A stretch of 64,000 bases of DNA, from positions 1 through 64,000 of the forward strand of contig NZ_JADLQO010000014.1 of NCBI RefSeq assembly GCF_015477775.1, in the 5' to 3' direction. Shown one piece after another: positions 41,641 through 50,856 of the stretch. Each line of letters starts with the position of its first letter. The first letter of the stretch is position 1. The notes under the pieces were generated by a model. It had not been told where the DNA came from, ran no database searches, and was given only the letters and a program-made list of their open reading frames with translations. Both the position numbers and the translations under genes were made by a program. Source of the stretch: Nocardia abscessus. Lineage in GTDB: Bacteria > Actinomycetota > Actinomycetes > Mycobacteriales > Mycobacteriaceae.

Positions 41641-43670
41641 TTACGCACTTCTCCATCTCGCTTGGCCAGTTCGGCGTACATCGCGTTGTATGCGGCGAGT
41701 GCGGCGTCGTTGTCGCGTTCGGCGGCTCGGTCGGTACGTTGCGCGAGCCGATGGTCGCTGCGGGACCATTGGATCAGCAACGCCATCATCACCACCACCA
41801 GGGGGACCTCACCGCTGGCCCAGGCGAGGCTGCCGCCGGTACGTTGGTCGCCGAGCAGGTCGCCGTTCCAACCGAGGCCGAGACCGCGGTAGAACCAGCC
41901 GCCTAGCACGGTGGTCATGCTCATCAGCGCGACGCCGAAGAAGGCGTGGAACGGCAGCGAGCCGAACACCATTGCCAGCTTGGTCAGCGGCTCCACCTGC
42001 CTCGGCTTGGGATCGATGCCGATCACCACCCAGTAGAAGAGGTAGCCGCTGAGCAGGAAGTGCACGTTCATCAGCAGGTGGGCGGCGTGCGAGTCGGCGT
42101 ACGTGTCGAAGATGCCGCCCAGGTACAGCGCGTAGAACCCGGCGACGAAGATCGCCGAGGCCACGATCGGGTGGGTCAGGAAACGCGACACCGGATTGTG
42201 CACCGCGGCGAGGAGCCATTCGCGCGGCCCCGGGACGCCACCACGGCCCGCGGGCGGCAGCGCGCGCAGCGCCAGCGTCACCGCACCGCCCAGCGCGAAC
42301 AGGATCGGCGCGAGCATCGACAGCGCCATGTGCGCCCCCATGTGCACGCTGAACATCGCGGGCGAGTACCGGCCGACTCCGGACGATGTCGCGACCAGCA
42401 GCACCACGCAACCGGACAGCCAGGCGAGCGTGCGCCCGACCGGCCACGCGTCACCCCGCGCCCGCAGCCGCCGCACCCCGAGCAGGTACAGCACGGCCAG
42501 CACGAGCGACAGCGTTCCGAAGATCAGATCGAAGCGCCAGTCGAACAGCATCCGGGCGAGGTTCGGCGGCCCGGCCAGTTCGTAGCCCAGTTCCACTTCG
42601 ACGGGGGTGGGGACGGAATCCGGGGGTGGCGGCGGCGTACGGCCGAGCCCCACCGCGAGACCGATCGTCGCGGCGAAGATCAGCACCTCCACGCCCGCGT
42701 ACCTGACCAGCGCAGAGCGGTCGCGGGAATCGGCCGCGAGGGCGGGCAACGCGGCGCGGCGCTGCAGATAGCCGAACGCGCCCAGCAGCGTCAACGCGGC
42801 GGCCTTGGCCAGCACCAGCCTGCCGTAGGTGCTGGTGAACAACTCCTCGGGTGGCACGCGGACCCAGGAGTTGATCACGCCGCTGATCGCGATCACGGCG
42901 AACGCGACCGTGGCGGTGAGCGAGAAGCGCCGCGTGGCCACGTCGGTGTACGCCCCGCCACGCAGGGCGTGCGCGAGCACCGCGAACAGGCCGCCGACCC
43001 ACATTGCGGACGCGATCAGGTGCAGGATCAGGCTGTTGGTCGCCACGTCGTGCGACCCGCCCGAGGACGAATGCCCGGTCAACGCCAGCGGCATCATGGT
43101 GACGATCGCGGCCCCGAGCAGGGCCGGGGTCCAGCCCCAGCGCAACGCGAGTCGGCCGCCCACGGCGACGATCAGGGCGAAGATCACGGTGGTGCGCCAG
43201 GCTCCGGCCAGTTCGATCTGACCGATCGCCCGCCACAAACCCTCCGGCCGCAGGACCTCCCCCACCGGTTGACCCGTGGTATCCGACACCGTCAGGGGCA
43301 CCAGAAGCGCCGCGCAACATGCCCAGACCACGGCGAAGTTCGACGCCCGGCGCACCGCGCGGTACCCGCCCACGTCCAGCAGCCCGTTCGGCTGCGGTGG
43401 CACGAGGAAGGCCGCGAAAAGCAGGGAACCGACCGTCAGCGCCGCCGAAAGATCGGCGAGCGCCCGCACCGCGGGCAGGCCGTAGGTGGTCGGCGCGCCC
43501 GGATCGGGGATGCCGAGCAGACTCAGTGCCTGCGCCGCCGACAGCCCCACCACCAGCGCCGCCACCACGGCCGCGATGGCGCCCGCCAGCGCGGTGACCG
43601 TCGCGAACGTCGCCCCGGACCGGGAGGTCTCGGCTTCGGGAGCGACGGACGAGGTGGCGGCGGACGACAT
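41637..43670 (-). CDS. CopD-CtaG fusion membrane protein
   Basis: 677 residues with about 15 hydrophobic segments. The N-terminal half (to about 375) is a CopD-type copper-resistance domain with HLIASAMWVGG in one helix. The C-terminal half is the CtaG/caa3 assembly domain, with FSVHMGAHMALSMLAP at about 455-470 and MNVHFLLSGYLFYW near 560, both containing likely metal-binding His/Met. Such fusions are conserved in Mycobacteriales and are linked to copper handling and cytochrome oxidase assembly. ATG 43670 gives family length; the 29-codon extension is dropped. Confidence 0.9.
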   Translation of the reverse strand: MSSAATSSVAPEAETSRSGATFATVTALAGAIAAVVAALVVGLSAAQALSLLGIPDPGAPTTYGLPAVRALADLSAALTVGSLLFAAFLVPPQPNGLLDVGGYRAVRRASNFAVVWACCAALLVPLTVSDTTGQPVGEVLRPEGLWRAIGQIELAGAWRTTVIFALIVAVGGRLALRWGWTPALLGAAIVTMMPLALTGHSSSGGSHDVATNSLILHLIASAMWVGGLFAVLAHALRGGAYTDVATRRFSLTATVAFAVIAISGVINSWVRVPPEELFTSTYGRLVLAKAAALTLLGAFGYLQRRAALPALAADSRDRSALVRYAGVEVLIFAATIGLAVGLGRTPPPPPDSVPTPVEVELGYELAGPPNLARMLFDWRFDLIFGTLSLVLAVLYLLGVRRLRARGDAWPVGRTLAWLSGCVVLLVATSSGVGRYSPAMFSVHMGAHMALSMLAPILFALGGAVTLALRALPPAGRGGVPGPREWLLAAVHNPVSRFLTHPIVASAIFVAGFYALYLGGIFDTYADSHAAHLLMNVHFLLSGYLFYWVVIGIDPKPRQVEPLTKLAMVFGSLPFHAFFGVALMSMTTVLGGWFYRGLGLGWNGDLLGDQRTGGSLAWASGEVPLVVVMMALLIQWSRSDHRLAQRTDRAAERDNDAALAAYNAMYAELAKRDGEVRK

Positions 43671-43819
43671 ACGACTGAGCGTAGTTCGGCGAGTATTCCG
43701 TGGCCCGGTCGGGTTTGTACCGATATTGTGGGCCGCGCACCACCACGGGCGCGTCACCTACTGTCTCGGGATGGCTGAAACGTTGCTAACGCTAAGAGTC
43801 TGGGCACCTGGACGGTCGC

Positions 43820-43825
43820 TATAAT
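43820..43825 (+). promoter_or_regulatory. -10 box of tRNA-Arg
   Basis: A perfect TATAAT in GC-rich surroundings, 48 nt before the mature tRNA-Arg 5-prime end. No consensus -35 at 17 bp. Confidence 0.55.
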
Positions 43826-43872
43826 CGACCCGCTGGACAGCACGGCCAATGTCGGCCATCGTGGAACCCGCT

Positions 43873-43946
43873 GCCTCCGTAGCTCAGTTGGATAGAGCAA
43901 GGGCCTTCTAATCCCTAGGTCGCAGGTTCGATTCCTGCCGGGGGCG
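43873..43946 (+). tRNA. tRNA-Arg (anticodon UCU)
   Basis: Acceptor GCCTCCG pairs with CGGGGGC (one G-U), D arm AGCTCAGTTGGATAGAGC, anticodon loop CTTCTAA gives UCU, T arm GGTTCGATTCC. The discriminator is G. It decodes the rare AGA codon in this GC-rich genome. Confidence 0.95.
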
Positions 43947-43952
43947 CAGCAC

Positions 43953-43984
43953 ACTGGAGACCCGCAGCTATGCGGGTCTCCAGT
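43953..43984 (+). terminator. Terminator of tRNA-Arg
   Basis: A perfect 14-bp stem ACTGGAGACCCGCA / TGCGGGTCTCCAGT with a GCTA loop starts 6 nt after the tRNA, followed by a mildly T-rich stretch. Confidence 0.8.
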
Positions 43985-44186
43985 GCTATTACCCGCGGAG
44001 CGGGCCGCTCAAACACGAAGAAATTCTCGCCTGGTGCCTCGCATCGCGGGGACGGTGCCGGCGATCCAGCCGAAGCCGCCCCGAGACTTGCGAGCCGGTT
44101 GCAGGACCAGGCAGCCCGATCAGACCCGCCGTGCTCCGAGCGGCGGCGCGGCCGTACGCCGGTGGGCAGCGCTGCGTGGTTTCCGC

Positions 44187-44220
44187 AACGCGCCATGCGA
44201 CATAACGCGCCATGCGACAT
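44187..44220. repeat. Perfect 17-bp tandem duplication
   Basis: AACGCGCCATGCGACAT occurs twice head to tail (44187-44203 and 44204-44220), ending at the base next to the ectB stop codon. It has no coding meaning and may be a recent slippage product or a binding site. Confidence 0.85.
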
Positions 44221-45477
44221 TCAGCCGCAGACCGCCTCCATCGCTCCCGCCAGCAGTCGAATGCCTTGATCGATTTCCTCGTCGGTGACCGTCAGGGGCG
44301 GCATCAGCTTGATCACCTCGTCCGCCGAACCCGAGGTCTCCACGAGCAGACCGCGGTCGAAAGCTGCCTGACCGACCTTCTCCGCCAGTGACGCGTCCTC
44401 GAAGACGACGCCGTGCACCAGGCCACGTCCGCGCGTCGTGACGCCCGGGAACGCCGCGGCGAGCTCGCTCAGCGCCCGCGCGAGCCGCTCCCCCTTGGCC
44501 AGAGTCGCGCGTTCCAGTACGGAATCCGACCAGTAGTGCTCCAGAGCCACGCGCCCGGTGACGAAAGCCGCGTTGTTGCCGCGGAAGGTGCCGTTGTGCT
44601 CACCCGGCGCCCACTGATCGAGTTCCGGTTTGAACAGCACCAGCGCCATCGGCAGCCCGTAGCCGCCGATCGACTTCGACAACGTCACGATGTCGGGCGT
44701 GACACCCGCGACCTCGAAGGAGAAGAACGGTCCGGTACGGCCGCAGCCCATCTGCACGTCGTCGACGATCAGCAGGATGCCGCGGGCCGCACACAGCTCG
44801 GCCAGCCCGCGCAGCCATTCCGCGCGGGCGACGTTGATGCCGCCTTCCCCCTGCACCGTCTCCACGATCACCGCGGCAGGCTTGTCCAACCCGGAGGACG
44901 GATCGTCGAGCGCCCGGCGCATCCACAGCAAGTCGTCGGCGATGCCGAGGTATCCGTCGTAGGGCATGGGCATGGCGTGCGCGAGCGGAACCCCGGCGCC
45001 GGACCGCTTGGCGGCGTTTCCGGTCACGGCCAGCGCACCCAGCGACATTCCGTGGAACGCGTTGGTGAAGCTCAGCACGGTCTGCCGCCCGGTGACCTTG
45101 CGCGCGAGTTTCAGGGCGGCCTCGACCGCGTTCGCTCCGGTCGGCCCTGGGAACTGCACTTTGTAGTCCAGCCCGCGCGGACCGAAGACGGTGTCGCGCA
45201 GAGCTTCCAGCAAACGCCGTTTCGCGACGGTGGACATGTCCAGCCCGTGGGTGATGCCGTCCCCGGCTATGTAGTCGAGCAGCGCCCGTTTCAGCACCGG
45301 ATTGTTGTGGCCGTAGTTGAGCGAGCCCGCCCCCGCGAAGAAATCCAGGTAGTCCTTGCCGGTCTCGTCCCGCAGCCACGCTCCGCTGGCGGTGTCGAAG
45401 ACCGCGGGCCAGCAGCGACAGTACCCGCGCACGTTCGATTCGAGTGCCTCGAAAACAGTCATCTCGGCGACGGTCAT
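44221..45477 (-). CDS. ectB: Diaminobutyrate--2-oxoglutarate transaminase (EctB-type)
   Basis: 418 residues. Class III PLP aminotransferase that makes L-2,4-diaminobutyrate from aspartate semialdehyde, the first ectoine step. Features: FFAGAGSLNYGHNNP (47-60), PGPTGANAVEAALKLAR (110-126), DDVQMGCGRTG (239-249) and PLP lysine K268 in LSKSIGG. The pattern and length match EctB closely. ectA, ectC and ectD are not in the window on either side, so the product may feed a siderophore or other DABA-containing compound. ATG 45477 is used, with AAGGAT before it; a second ATG five codons on is possible. Confidence 0.9.
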   Translation of the reverse strand: MTVAEMTVFEALESNVRGYCRCWPAVFDTASGAWLRDETGKDYLDFFAGAGSLNYGHNNPVLKRALLDYIAGDGITHGLDMSTVAKRRLLEALRDTVFGPRGLDYKVQFPGPTGANAVEAALKLARKVTGRQTVLSFTNAFHGMSLGALAVTGNAAKRSGAGVPLAHAMPMPYDGYLGIADDLLWMRRALDDPSSGLDKPAAVIVETVQGEGGINVARAEWLRGLAELCAARGILLIVDDVQMGCGRTGPFFSFEVAGVTPDIVTLSKSIGGYGLPMALVLFKPELDQWAPGEHNGTFRGNNAAFVTGRVALEHYWSDSVLERATLAKGERLARALSELAAAFPGVTTRGRGLVHGVVFEDASLAEKVGQAAFDRGLLVETSGSADEVIKLMPPLTVTDEEIDQGIRLLAGAMEAVCG

Positions 45478-45623
45478 CGGCGATCCTTACTCGGCGTGCG
45501 CGAGCGCGCCAAAATCTGAAGTGACAGTGTTTCTAACACCGCCGACGGCTGGATGTGGCGCTTTTCCGCAAACAGCGCCGAAGCCTTCCCCGCGCTCACC
45601 GGGGTCAGTAAAGTCAAATTCTT

Positions 45624-46478
45624 GTGCGCGGCAGACCGGAGGGGGGCGGACAGCGTGCCGTCGGGAAACGATTTCGCAGCGCCGTCGCCCTCTACGCATC
45701 GCTCGTGGGCGCCGGATTCCGCAGGCAGTGGCAATACAAACTGGCCATGTTCGCGGGGCTGTTCACCAACTGTGTGTTCGGGTTCGTCCGCGCGGCCGTC
45801 CTGATGGCCGCGGTGGACGCCGCGGGCGACTTCGGCGGATACGACCAGGGCAGCATCGGCGCGTACGTGTGGCTCTCGCAGGGACTGCTCGGTGCGATGC
45901 AGTTCATGGGACCGCTGGGACAGCTGGACGATCGGGTCAAGAACGGCGACATCGCGATCGATTTCCTGCGCCCGGTCGATATCCAGTGTGGTTATCTCGC
46001 CGACGATCTCGGGCGAGCGGCGTGCACCTTCCTGCCGCGCGGGGTGCCGAGCGTGCTGGTCGGCACGCTCACCTTCGGCCTGGCGATGCCGGTCACGCCC
46101 GGCCCGTACCTGCTCGGCGTGGTGAGTGTGCTGCTGGCCGTGGTGGTTTCGTTCCTGTGCCGGTTCGTCATGGTGCTGATCGGATTCTGGGTCGTGGAGA
46201 CCCGCGGCATCCGCCTGCTCTACTACACCTCGGGCACCTTCCTGGCCGGACTCTTCGTGCCGGTGCACATGTTCCCTTCGTGGCTGGGCGCGATCGCGGC
46301 CGCCACGCCTTTTCCCTCGATCCTGCAGTCTCCGGTCGACGTGCTCTCGGGGCGGGTCACCGGTGCGCAGGCGCTCTCGGTCATCGGCGTCCAGGTGTTC
46401 TGGGTGCTCGTGGCCGGAATCGCCGGGCGGGTGCTGCTGATCGCCGGGCGCCGCAGGCTGGAGGTGCAGGGTGGTTGA
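45624..46478 (+). CDS. ABC-2-type exporter permease 1
   Basis: 284 residues, six hydrophobic segments from about residue 40. The start LYASLVGAGFRRQWQYKLAMFAG and the FTNCVFGFVRAAVL segment are typical of the ABC2_membrane_6 family, which pairs with a second permease and an ATPase as here. GTG 45624 is the only in-frame start before the conserved region; there is no ribosome site, and a TAAAGT box 10 nt upstream suggests a leaderless message. It overlaps the next gene by 8 bp. Confidence 0.85.
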   Translation: MRGRPEGGGQRAVGKRFRSAVALYASLVGAGFRRQWQYKLAMFAGLFTNCVFGFVRAAVLMAAVDAAGDFGGYDQGSIGAYVWLSQGLLGAMQFMGPLGQLDDRVKNGDIAIDFLRPVDIQCGYLADDLGRAACTFLPRGVPSVLVGTLTFGLAMPVTPGPYLLGVVSVLLAVVVSFLCRFVMVLIGFWVVETRGIRLLYYTSGTFLAGLFVPVHMFPSWLGAIAAATPFPSILQSPVDVLSGRVTGAQALSVIGVQVFWVLVAGIAGRVLLIAGRRRLEVQGG

Positions 46479-47298
46479 TGCCGCGCCCCCGCGCGCCGGG
46501 TCGTGGTCGACGCCCTACGTGGCGGTGTTGCGCTCCAGGATCCGAGCCCAGCGCAGTTACCGGTTGTCCTTCGCCACCGAGGTTTTGAGCGCCTTCATGG
46601 TGGGCTTGGTCGAACTGGCCGAAGTGTGGCTGATCTTCCGCACCGCGCGCGTCCTCGGCGGGCTCGACCTGGACGCGGCACTGCTGCTGTTCGGACTGAG
46701 CCACTCGAGTTTCGCCCTGTCCCAGGTACTGTTCGGGCACCTCGACACGCTGCCGGTACTGATCAGGATGGGCCAGCTCGACGCCTATCACCTACGGCCG
46801 CAACCGCTCCTGCTGCAACTGATCACCAGCGACATCTCGCTGCGCAGGTTCGCTCGCGCTTCGGTCTCGATCGTCGCACTCGGAGTCGGCTTGGCACGCA
46901 ACGACATCGAGTGGTCCTCGACCACGACCGCGCTGCTGACGCTCACGCTCGTCGGCGGCATCGCGTTGTTCGGCGGGGTGTTCGTCTGCGCAGCCGGGTT
47001 GCAGTTCTATCTGATCGACGGCTCCGAACTCACCAACAGCTTCACCTACGGCGGCTCCTTCGCGGCGACGCAACCCGCGTCGGTGTTCCCTGCCCCGATG
47101 CGGCTGCTGTTCGGGTTCGCCATCCCGGTGTCGTTCACGGCCTACCTCCCCACCCTCGCGCTGCTGGGGCTACCCGGCCCGCCGCTACTGCCCGCCTGGC
47201 TGGCCTGGCTGACGCCGGTCGCCGCACTGTGGGTCTGGGTGCTGGCACTGAGTCTGTGGCGATCGGGCACACGGCACTACCAGGGAGGCGGCGGATGA
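46471..47298 (+). CDS. ABC-2-type exporter permease 2
   Basis: 275 residues with six hydrophobic segments. The pattern RAQRSYRLSFATEVLSAFMVGLVEL near residue 25 and GGSFAATQPASVFP around 198 identify the partner permease of the same family. GTG 46471 lies inside the end of permease 1, and its stop overlaps the ATPase start (ATGA), so the three genes are one operon. Relatives export viologen-like cationic drugs or unknown metabolites; the substrate here is not predictable. Confidence 0.88.
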   Translation: MVDAAPPRAGSWSTPYVAVLRSRIRAQRSYRLSFATEVLSAFMVGLVELAEVWLIFRTARVLGGLDLDAALLLFGLSHSSFALSQVLFGHLDTLPVLIRMGQLDAYHLRPQPLLLQLITSDISLRRFARASVSIVALGVGLARNDIEWSSTTTALLTLTLVGGIALFGGVFVCAAGLQFYLIDGSELTNSFTYGGSFAATQPASVFPAPMRLLFGFAIPVSFTAYLPTLALLGLPGPPLLPAWLAWLTPVAALWVWVLALSLWRSGTRHYQGGGG

Positions 47299-48281
47299 GC
47301 ACGGGGCAGCCGGAAGCGATCATCGACATGAACGAACTGACCAGGCAGTTCACCCTGTATCGCAAGGACGGCACCCGCTGGCGCAGGCGGCGCGAGACGC
47401 TCACCGCGGTCGACCGGATGACCGTCCGGATCGAGCGGGGCGCCGCCGTCGGCTACATCGGCGCCAACGGTGCGGGCAAGTCCACCACCATCAAGATGCT
47501 CACCGGCATCCTGGTGCCCACTTCCGGCGCCGTGCGCACCTGCGGTCTGGACCCGGTGCGGCAGCGCCGCGAACTGGCCGGGCGGATCGGCGTGGTGTTC
47601 GGCCAGCGCTCGCAGCTGTGGTGGGATCTGCCGCTGCGCGAATCGTTCGCGATACTGGCCGCGATCCATCGGCTGGCGCCGGAGGCCGCACGCGAGCGCG
47701 CACACGAACTGATCGAGCAACTGGAAATGGCCGACACCCTCGACACACCGGTGCGGCAGCTGTCGCTGGGCCAGCGCATGCGCGCGGAAGTGGCGGCCGC
47801 ACTATTGCATTCACCCGAGCTGGTGATCCTCGACGAACCCACGATCGGCCTCGACGTGCTGTCCAAACAGCGGCTGCGCGAGTTCCTCCGGGCCGAACGC
47901 GCCGAGCGCGGCACGACCCTGCTGCTCACCACGCACGACATGGGTGACATCGAACGGCTCTGTGGACGAGTGCTCGTCGCCGACCACGGCCGCCTCGTGT
48001 ACGACGGGTCGCTCACGGGCTTGGCGGCCACGGTCGGCGCGCGCCGGGTCCTGGTGGTCGACTTGGCCGAACCGGCGCCGGACCTCGACGATCTCCCCGC
48101 GGCTCAACTGCTGGGCACCGAAGGCGACGGCATGCGGCAGCGGCTGGCCTTCGATCCGGAAGAGATCACCGCCGCGCAACTGCTGGCCGCCGTGTCGGAC
48201 CGCGCCGAGGTCCGGGATCTGTCGATCGAAGAGCCCGAGATCGAGGACGTGGTCCGCCGGATATACGAGTCCGCCCGCTGA
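47295..48281 (+). CDS. ABC-2-type exporter ATP-binding protein
   Basis: 328 residues. Walker A GANGAGKST at about 56-64, Q-loop FGQRSQLWWDLP, signature LSLGQRMRAE near 155, Walker B LVILDEPTIGLD and H-loop TTHDMGD. The LWWDLP segment after the Q-loop is characteristic of ATPases linked to this permease pair. A C-terminal regulatory domain follows from about 240. ATG 47295 overlaps the permease stop, and the gene ends at a terminator hairpin. Confidence 0.93.
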   Translation: MSTGQPEAIIDMNELTRQFTLYRKDGTRWRRRRETLTAVDRMTVRIERGAAVGYIGANGAGKSTTIKMLTGILVPTSGAVRTCGLDPVRQRRELAGRIGVVFGQRSQLWWDLPLRESFAILAAIHRLAPEAARERAHELIEQLEMADTLDTPVRQLSLGQRMRAEVAAALLHSPELVILDEPTIGLDVLSKQRLREFLRAERAERGTTLLLTTHDMGDIERLCGRVLVADHGRLVYDGSLTGLAATVGARRVLVVDLAEPAPDLDDLPAAQLLGTEGDGMRQRLAFDPEEITAAQLLAAVSDRAEVRDLSIEEPEIEDVVRRIYESAR

Positions 48282-48298
48282 GGCGGCGGGCGGACTCG
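48266..48298. terminator. Terminator overlapping the ABC ATPase stop
   Basis: A 13-bp stem CGAGTCCGCCCGC / GCGGGCGGACTCG with a 7-nt loop that contains the stop codon, located between this operon and the convergent DUF4389 gene. Confidence 0.65.
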
Positions 48299-48318
48299 GC
48301 ACGGTCGGCGCTACCGGT

Positions 48319-48987
48319 TCAGTCGGACTCGCGGGCCCCCTGGTCGAGCCGGAAGGGCGGGTACTCGTCGCGCATCAGACCGGCGTAGGTCTGCACGCGG
48401 ATGATCCAGCGATTGATGCCCATCACGAAGTCGTAGACGCCCTGCGGGTAGCGCGCCGTGAACAGCAACGCGATCAGCGCGACGATCAGCAGGATGCTCA
48501 GCAGCGAGATCGAGGCGCCGCCCCAGTCGTCGCCGCCCCCGATCAAGACGCCGCCGCTCACCGCCGCGCCGAGGATCAGATAGTGCGGAATGGCCAGCAG
48601 CCACCACTTCACCAGCACCAGTCCGCGGTGCAGGGTTTCCGGATAGTCGATCTCCAGGTCGGCCGGGTAGTCCGCGTCGGGCCGCAGAGTGAACGGCGGG
48701 TACTTGTCGGTGCCGAGCACCGAGAGCGCGTAGAAGGTCACCCGCCATCCCCAGCGCATGACGCCGACGTTGAAGTCGAACAGCCCGCGCGGGTACTTGC
48801 CGGTGATCAGGATCGCGAAGAAGGCGACGATCGTGAGGACGAGGTACGCGATATGCAGGAAGAGCAACACGACGTAGTGCGGTATGGCCAGTAGCCACTT
48901 GACCAGCCACATCCATCGCGACAGCGCGGGGTCCAGATCGCCCCGGACGCGAATCGGGTCGGGCGGCACGGGCTTCTCGAGTTCCAT
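48319..48987 (-). CDS. DUF4389 membrane protein, two-repeat
   Basis: 222 residues. Two similar halves each have a WL(L)AIPHY motif (residues 31-38 and 130-137) with a hydrophobic stretch and a KYPRGLFDFNVGVMRW / RYPQGVYDFVMGINRW signature (65-80 and 180-195). Four hydrophobic segments in total. This internal duplication defines DUF4389. The function is unknown; no operon partner is visible. Confidence 0.9.
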   Translation of the reverse strand: MELEKPVPPDPIRVRGDLDPALSRWMWLVKWLLAIPHYVVLLFLHIAYLVLTIVAFFAILITGKYPRGLFDFNVGVMRWGWRVTFYALSVLGTDKYPPFTLRPDADYPADLEIDYPETLHRGLVLVKWWLLAIPHYLILGAAVSGGVLIGGGDDWGGASISLLSILLIVALIALLFTARYPQGVYDFVMGINRWIIRVQTYAGLMRDEYPPFRLDQGARESD

Positions 48988-49613
48988 GATCGACGCTCCT
49001 CACGATTGCTGTGATCCAAGCCACAGTCCAATGTCCTGATTGTCGCGTATCGGGCCGATCGGGAACGGCACCATCTGATACCGAGATGCCAACGAATCGG
49101 TGCGCACGGCGGCAGATCGGGACCGAAGCCCGACTCACTCTGCGAAGCCGCCTGTTTCATACGAGCCCCTCAGCGCGGGCCGACCTCGGCGTGCTTACGG
49201 CGCGTGGGCGGCCGTGGCAAGCGAATCAACCGAAATACACTGTGATGCAGAGACTTTGGATCACTGGACCACTGGCCTGGACCCAGCATGGCGATACTCC
49301 GGTTCGCTGAAGTACGGCCGTCGGCACACTGCTGTCGATCCTCGCTGGGCCGAGAGTCCATGCGGCGGCGTGGTTTCCGCTCGACGTGCACGTCGTGGTC
49401 GATCGCCGGACAACGAGTCGGTCACGACCGCTGAAGCACCAGCCTCGGCGCTCCGCTCGGCACCCGAGTCGCTGCCGGGACGCCGAGCCCAGCGGGTGGA
49501 CCCGGCACAACGCAGTCCTCACGGAAAGGTTCGGACTCGTCCGTCCCGGCCCCGCCGATCCCGACCCGCTGATCGATCGTCGCGTCCCGGCCGCTTGCCT
49601 CAGGGCAGTCCGG
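48988..49613. other. Intergenic region, no feature recognised
   Basis: About 625 bp. Open frames on both strands are Arg/Ser/Pro-rich and overlap each other without domain, start signal or coding bias. I see no tRNA, riboswitch or repeat. Confidence 0.5.
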
Positions 49614-49940
49614 TCAGGCAGGTCCGTTCGCCTGCGCCGAATACAGGCTGACCTCGCCGTCCTCACTGAGGAAGGCGTTGACCAGCATGGTGCGGGTGGC
49701 CCGCAACTCCTCCTGATCCGGCGCGGCGGTGGTGATCGAGATCTGTGGGATGACCGCCCAGTTGACCACGTAGCGCTCCGGCGGGCCGTCGTCGTCGGAC
49801 AGCCGGGCGAGCCGGAAGACGGAGACGGTCTTGCGGACGATCAGGTTGCGCACGACCTCCGCGATTCGCTCGGGATCTTCCAGCGCGAACATGAAGCCGA
49901 ATGTCAGCTCCGGCGATGACACGTAGGCGGGCACGAACAC
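49614..49940 (-). CDS. Conserved-looking hypothetical protein
   Basis: 108 residues from GTG 49940 (a second GTG at 49934 is equally possible). Coding character begins sharply at FVPAYVSSPELTFGFMFALEDPERIAEVVRNLIV and continues to the stop, with the mixed strand-helix pattern of a small alpha-beta protein and an FRLARL strand after it. A TAGCCT box 8 nt before the second GTG supports a leaderless start in this place and argues against the much longer open frame upstream. No family recognised. It ends in a stretch EDGEVSLYSAQANGPA. Confidence 0.6.
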   Translation of the reverse strand: MFVPAYVSSPELTFGFMFALEDPERIAEVVRNLIVRKTVSVFRLARLSDDDGPPERYVVNWAVIPQISITTAAPDQEELRATRTMLVNAFLSEDGEVSLYSAQANGPA

Positions 49941-50325
49941 CGAGGCTAGCGGATCGGGCGACCACGCGCAGCGGTCGGATCGAATCGGTTGCCCATAGTG
50001 CGCTCGATAATTGGCGGGTGCGCTTGCCGCGGGCGCGGCGCCGGGTGACCGATCCGTAACGAAACATAACGATTTCCCGGCAGCTTTCGGATTTGTCCGG
50101 CAGAGTATTGCGCCGATTCGACTACCGCGCTTTCCTGAAAGTGTCCCGATATCCCGGACCGCCCTCTCTCGCATCGTCGCGGATTTCCCGGTTTGCTCTG
50201 CCGTGCTGGTGGACCGTGGGATGGCGTCCGGTTGCGGGACTGCGCCGGAGCCGAGGGGCGCCCCTCCCCGAAATCCTCCTCGGCCCTGGCGTACCCAGGA
50301 TTTATCGCGTCGCAGAAGGTATGCC
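49941..50325. other. Intergenic region upstream of the DUF4254 gene
   Basis: 385 bp between divergent genes. It holds a direct repeat TAACG at 50057 and around 50068 (TAACGAAACATAACG) and AT-richer sequence suited to promoters. No gene is supported. Confidence 0.45.
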
Positions 50326-50856
50326 ATGCCCACCGAATACGCTCAGCGCAGTTTCGGAGCCGAGGAGCTGCCACCGCCCGCCGCCCTGCTTCGCGCGATT
50401 CGCGAACCCGGCGAGGACCAGCACCTGCACAGCGTGCTGCACGCCGCCCGGAAACTCGTCGAGTGCCACGAGCGGCGGCACCACGCACTCGAGCGAGCGC
50501 ACGCACCGGGGGCCTCCAGCACTCATGTCGCGGCGTGCAGCCGGCAAGTGGAGGACATCGACGGCTGCCGGGTCGAGTGGGTCGGCCGGATCGACGCCTG
50601 GGTCGCCGCGAACGTGCAGCACCGGGAGGGCGCCTCACTGCACACCGAAACCCTCGGGGCGGTCATCGATCGAATCGCGGCGAAATGGGTTGCGGCCCGA
50701 CACTCTTTGGGCGACGAAGTCACGACTCGGCCGCATCCGATGCAGGCGGGCGGGGAAGCCCACCTGCAGTGGACCCGGCTGGCCGAGCTGATCGACGGCT
50801 ATCAGGATCTGATCGCCGACGTCGTCGCACACCGGCGCAGGCTGCCGGTGTGGTGA
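50326..50856 (+). CDS. DUF4254 family protein
   Basis: 176 residues. A helical protein with CSRQVEDIDGCRVEWVGRIDAWV (about 69-91), HTETLGAVIDRIAAKWVAA (about 106-124) and LQWTRLAELIDGYQDLIADVV near the C-terminus, the pattern of nocardial DUF4254 proteins, which occur as many paralogues in Nocardia. Function unknown. ATG 50326 has GAAGG 6 nt upstream. Its stop TGA abuts the stop of the convergent gene directly as TGATCA. Confidence 0.8.
   Translation: MPTEYAQRSFGAEELPPPAALLRAIREPGEDQHLHSVLHAARKLVECHERRHHALERAHAPGASSTHVAACSRQVEDIDGCRVEWVGRIDAWVAANVQHREGASLHTETLGAVIDRIAAKWVAARHSLGDEVTTRPHPMQAGGEAHLQWTRLAELIDGYQDLIADVVAHRRRLPVW

Noticed and set aside
43985..44186. Riboswitch or ectA remnant beside ectB
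   Set aside because: I could not recognise conserved riboswitch elements, and no frame resembles an acetyltransferase.
49100..49651. 183-codon plus-strand frame in the gap before the 108-residue gene
   Set aside because: Arg/Pro/Ser-rich chance frame overlapping another open frame on the opposite strand; no ribosome site.
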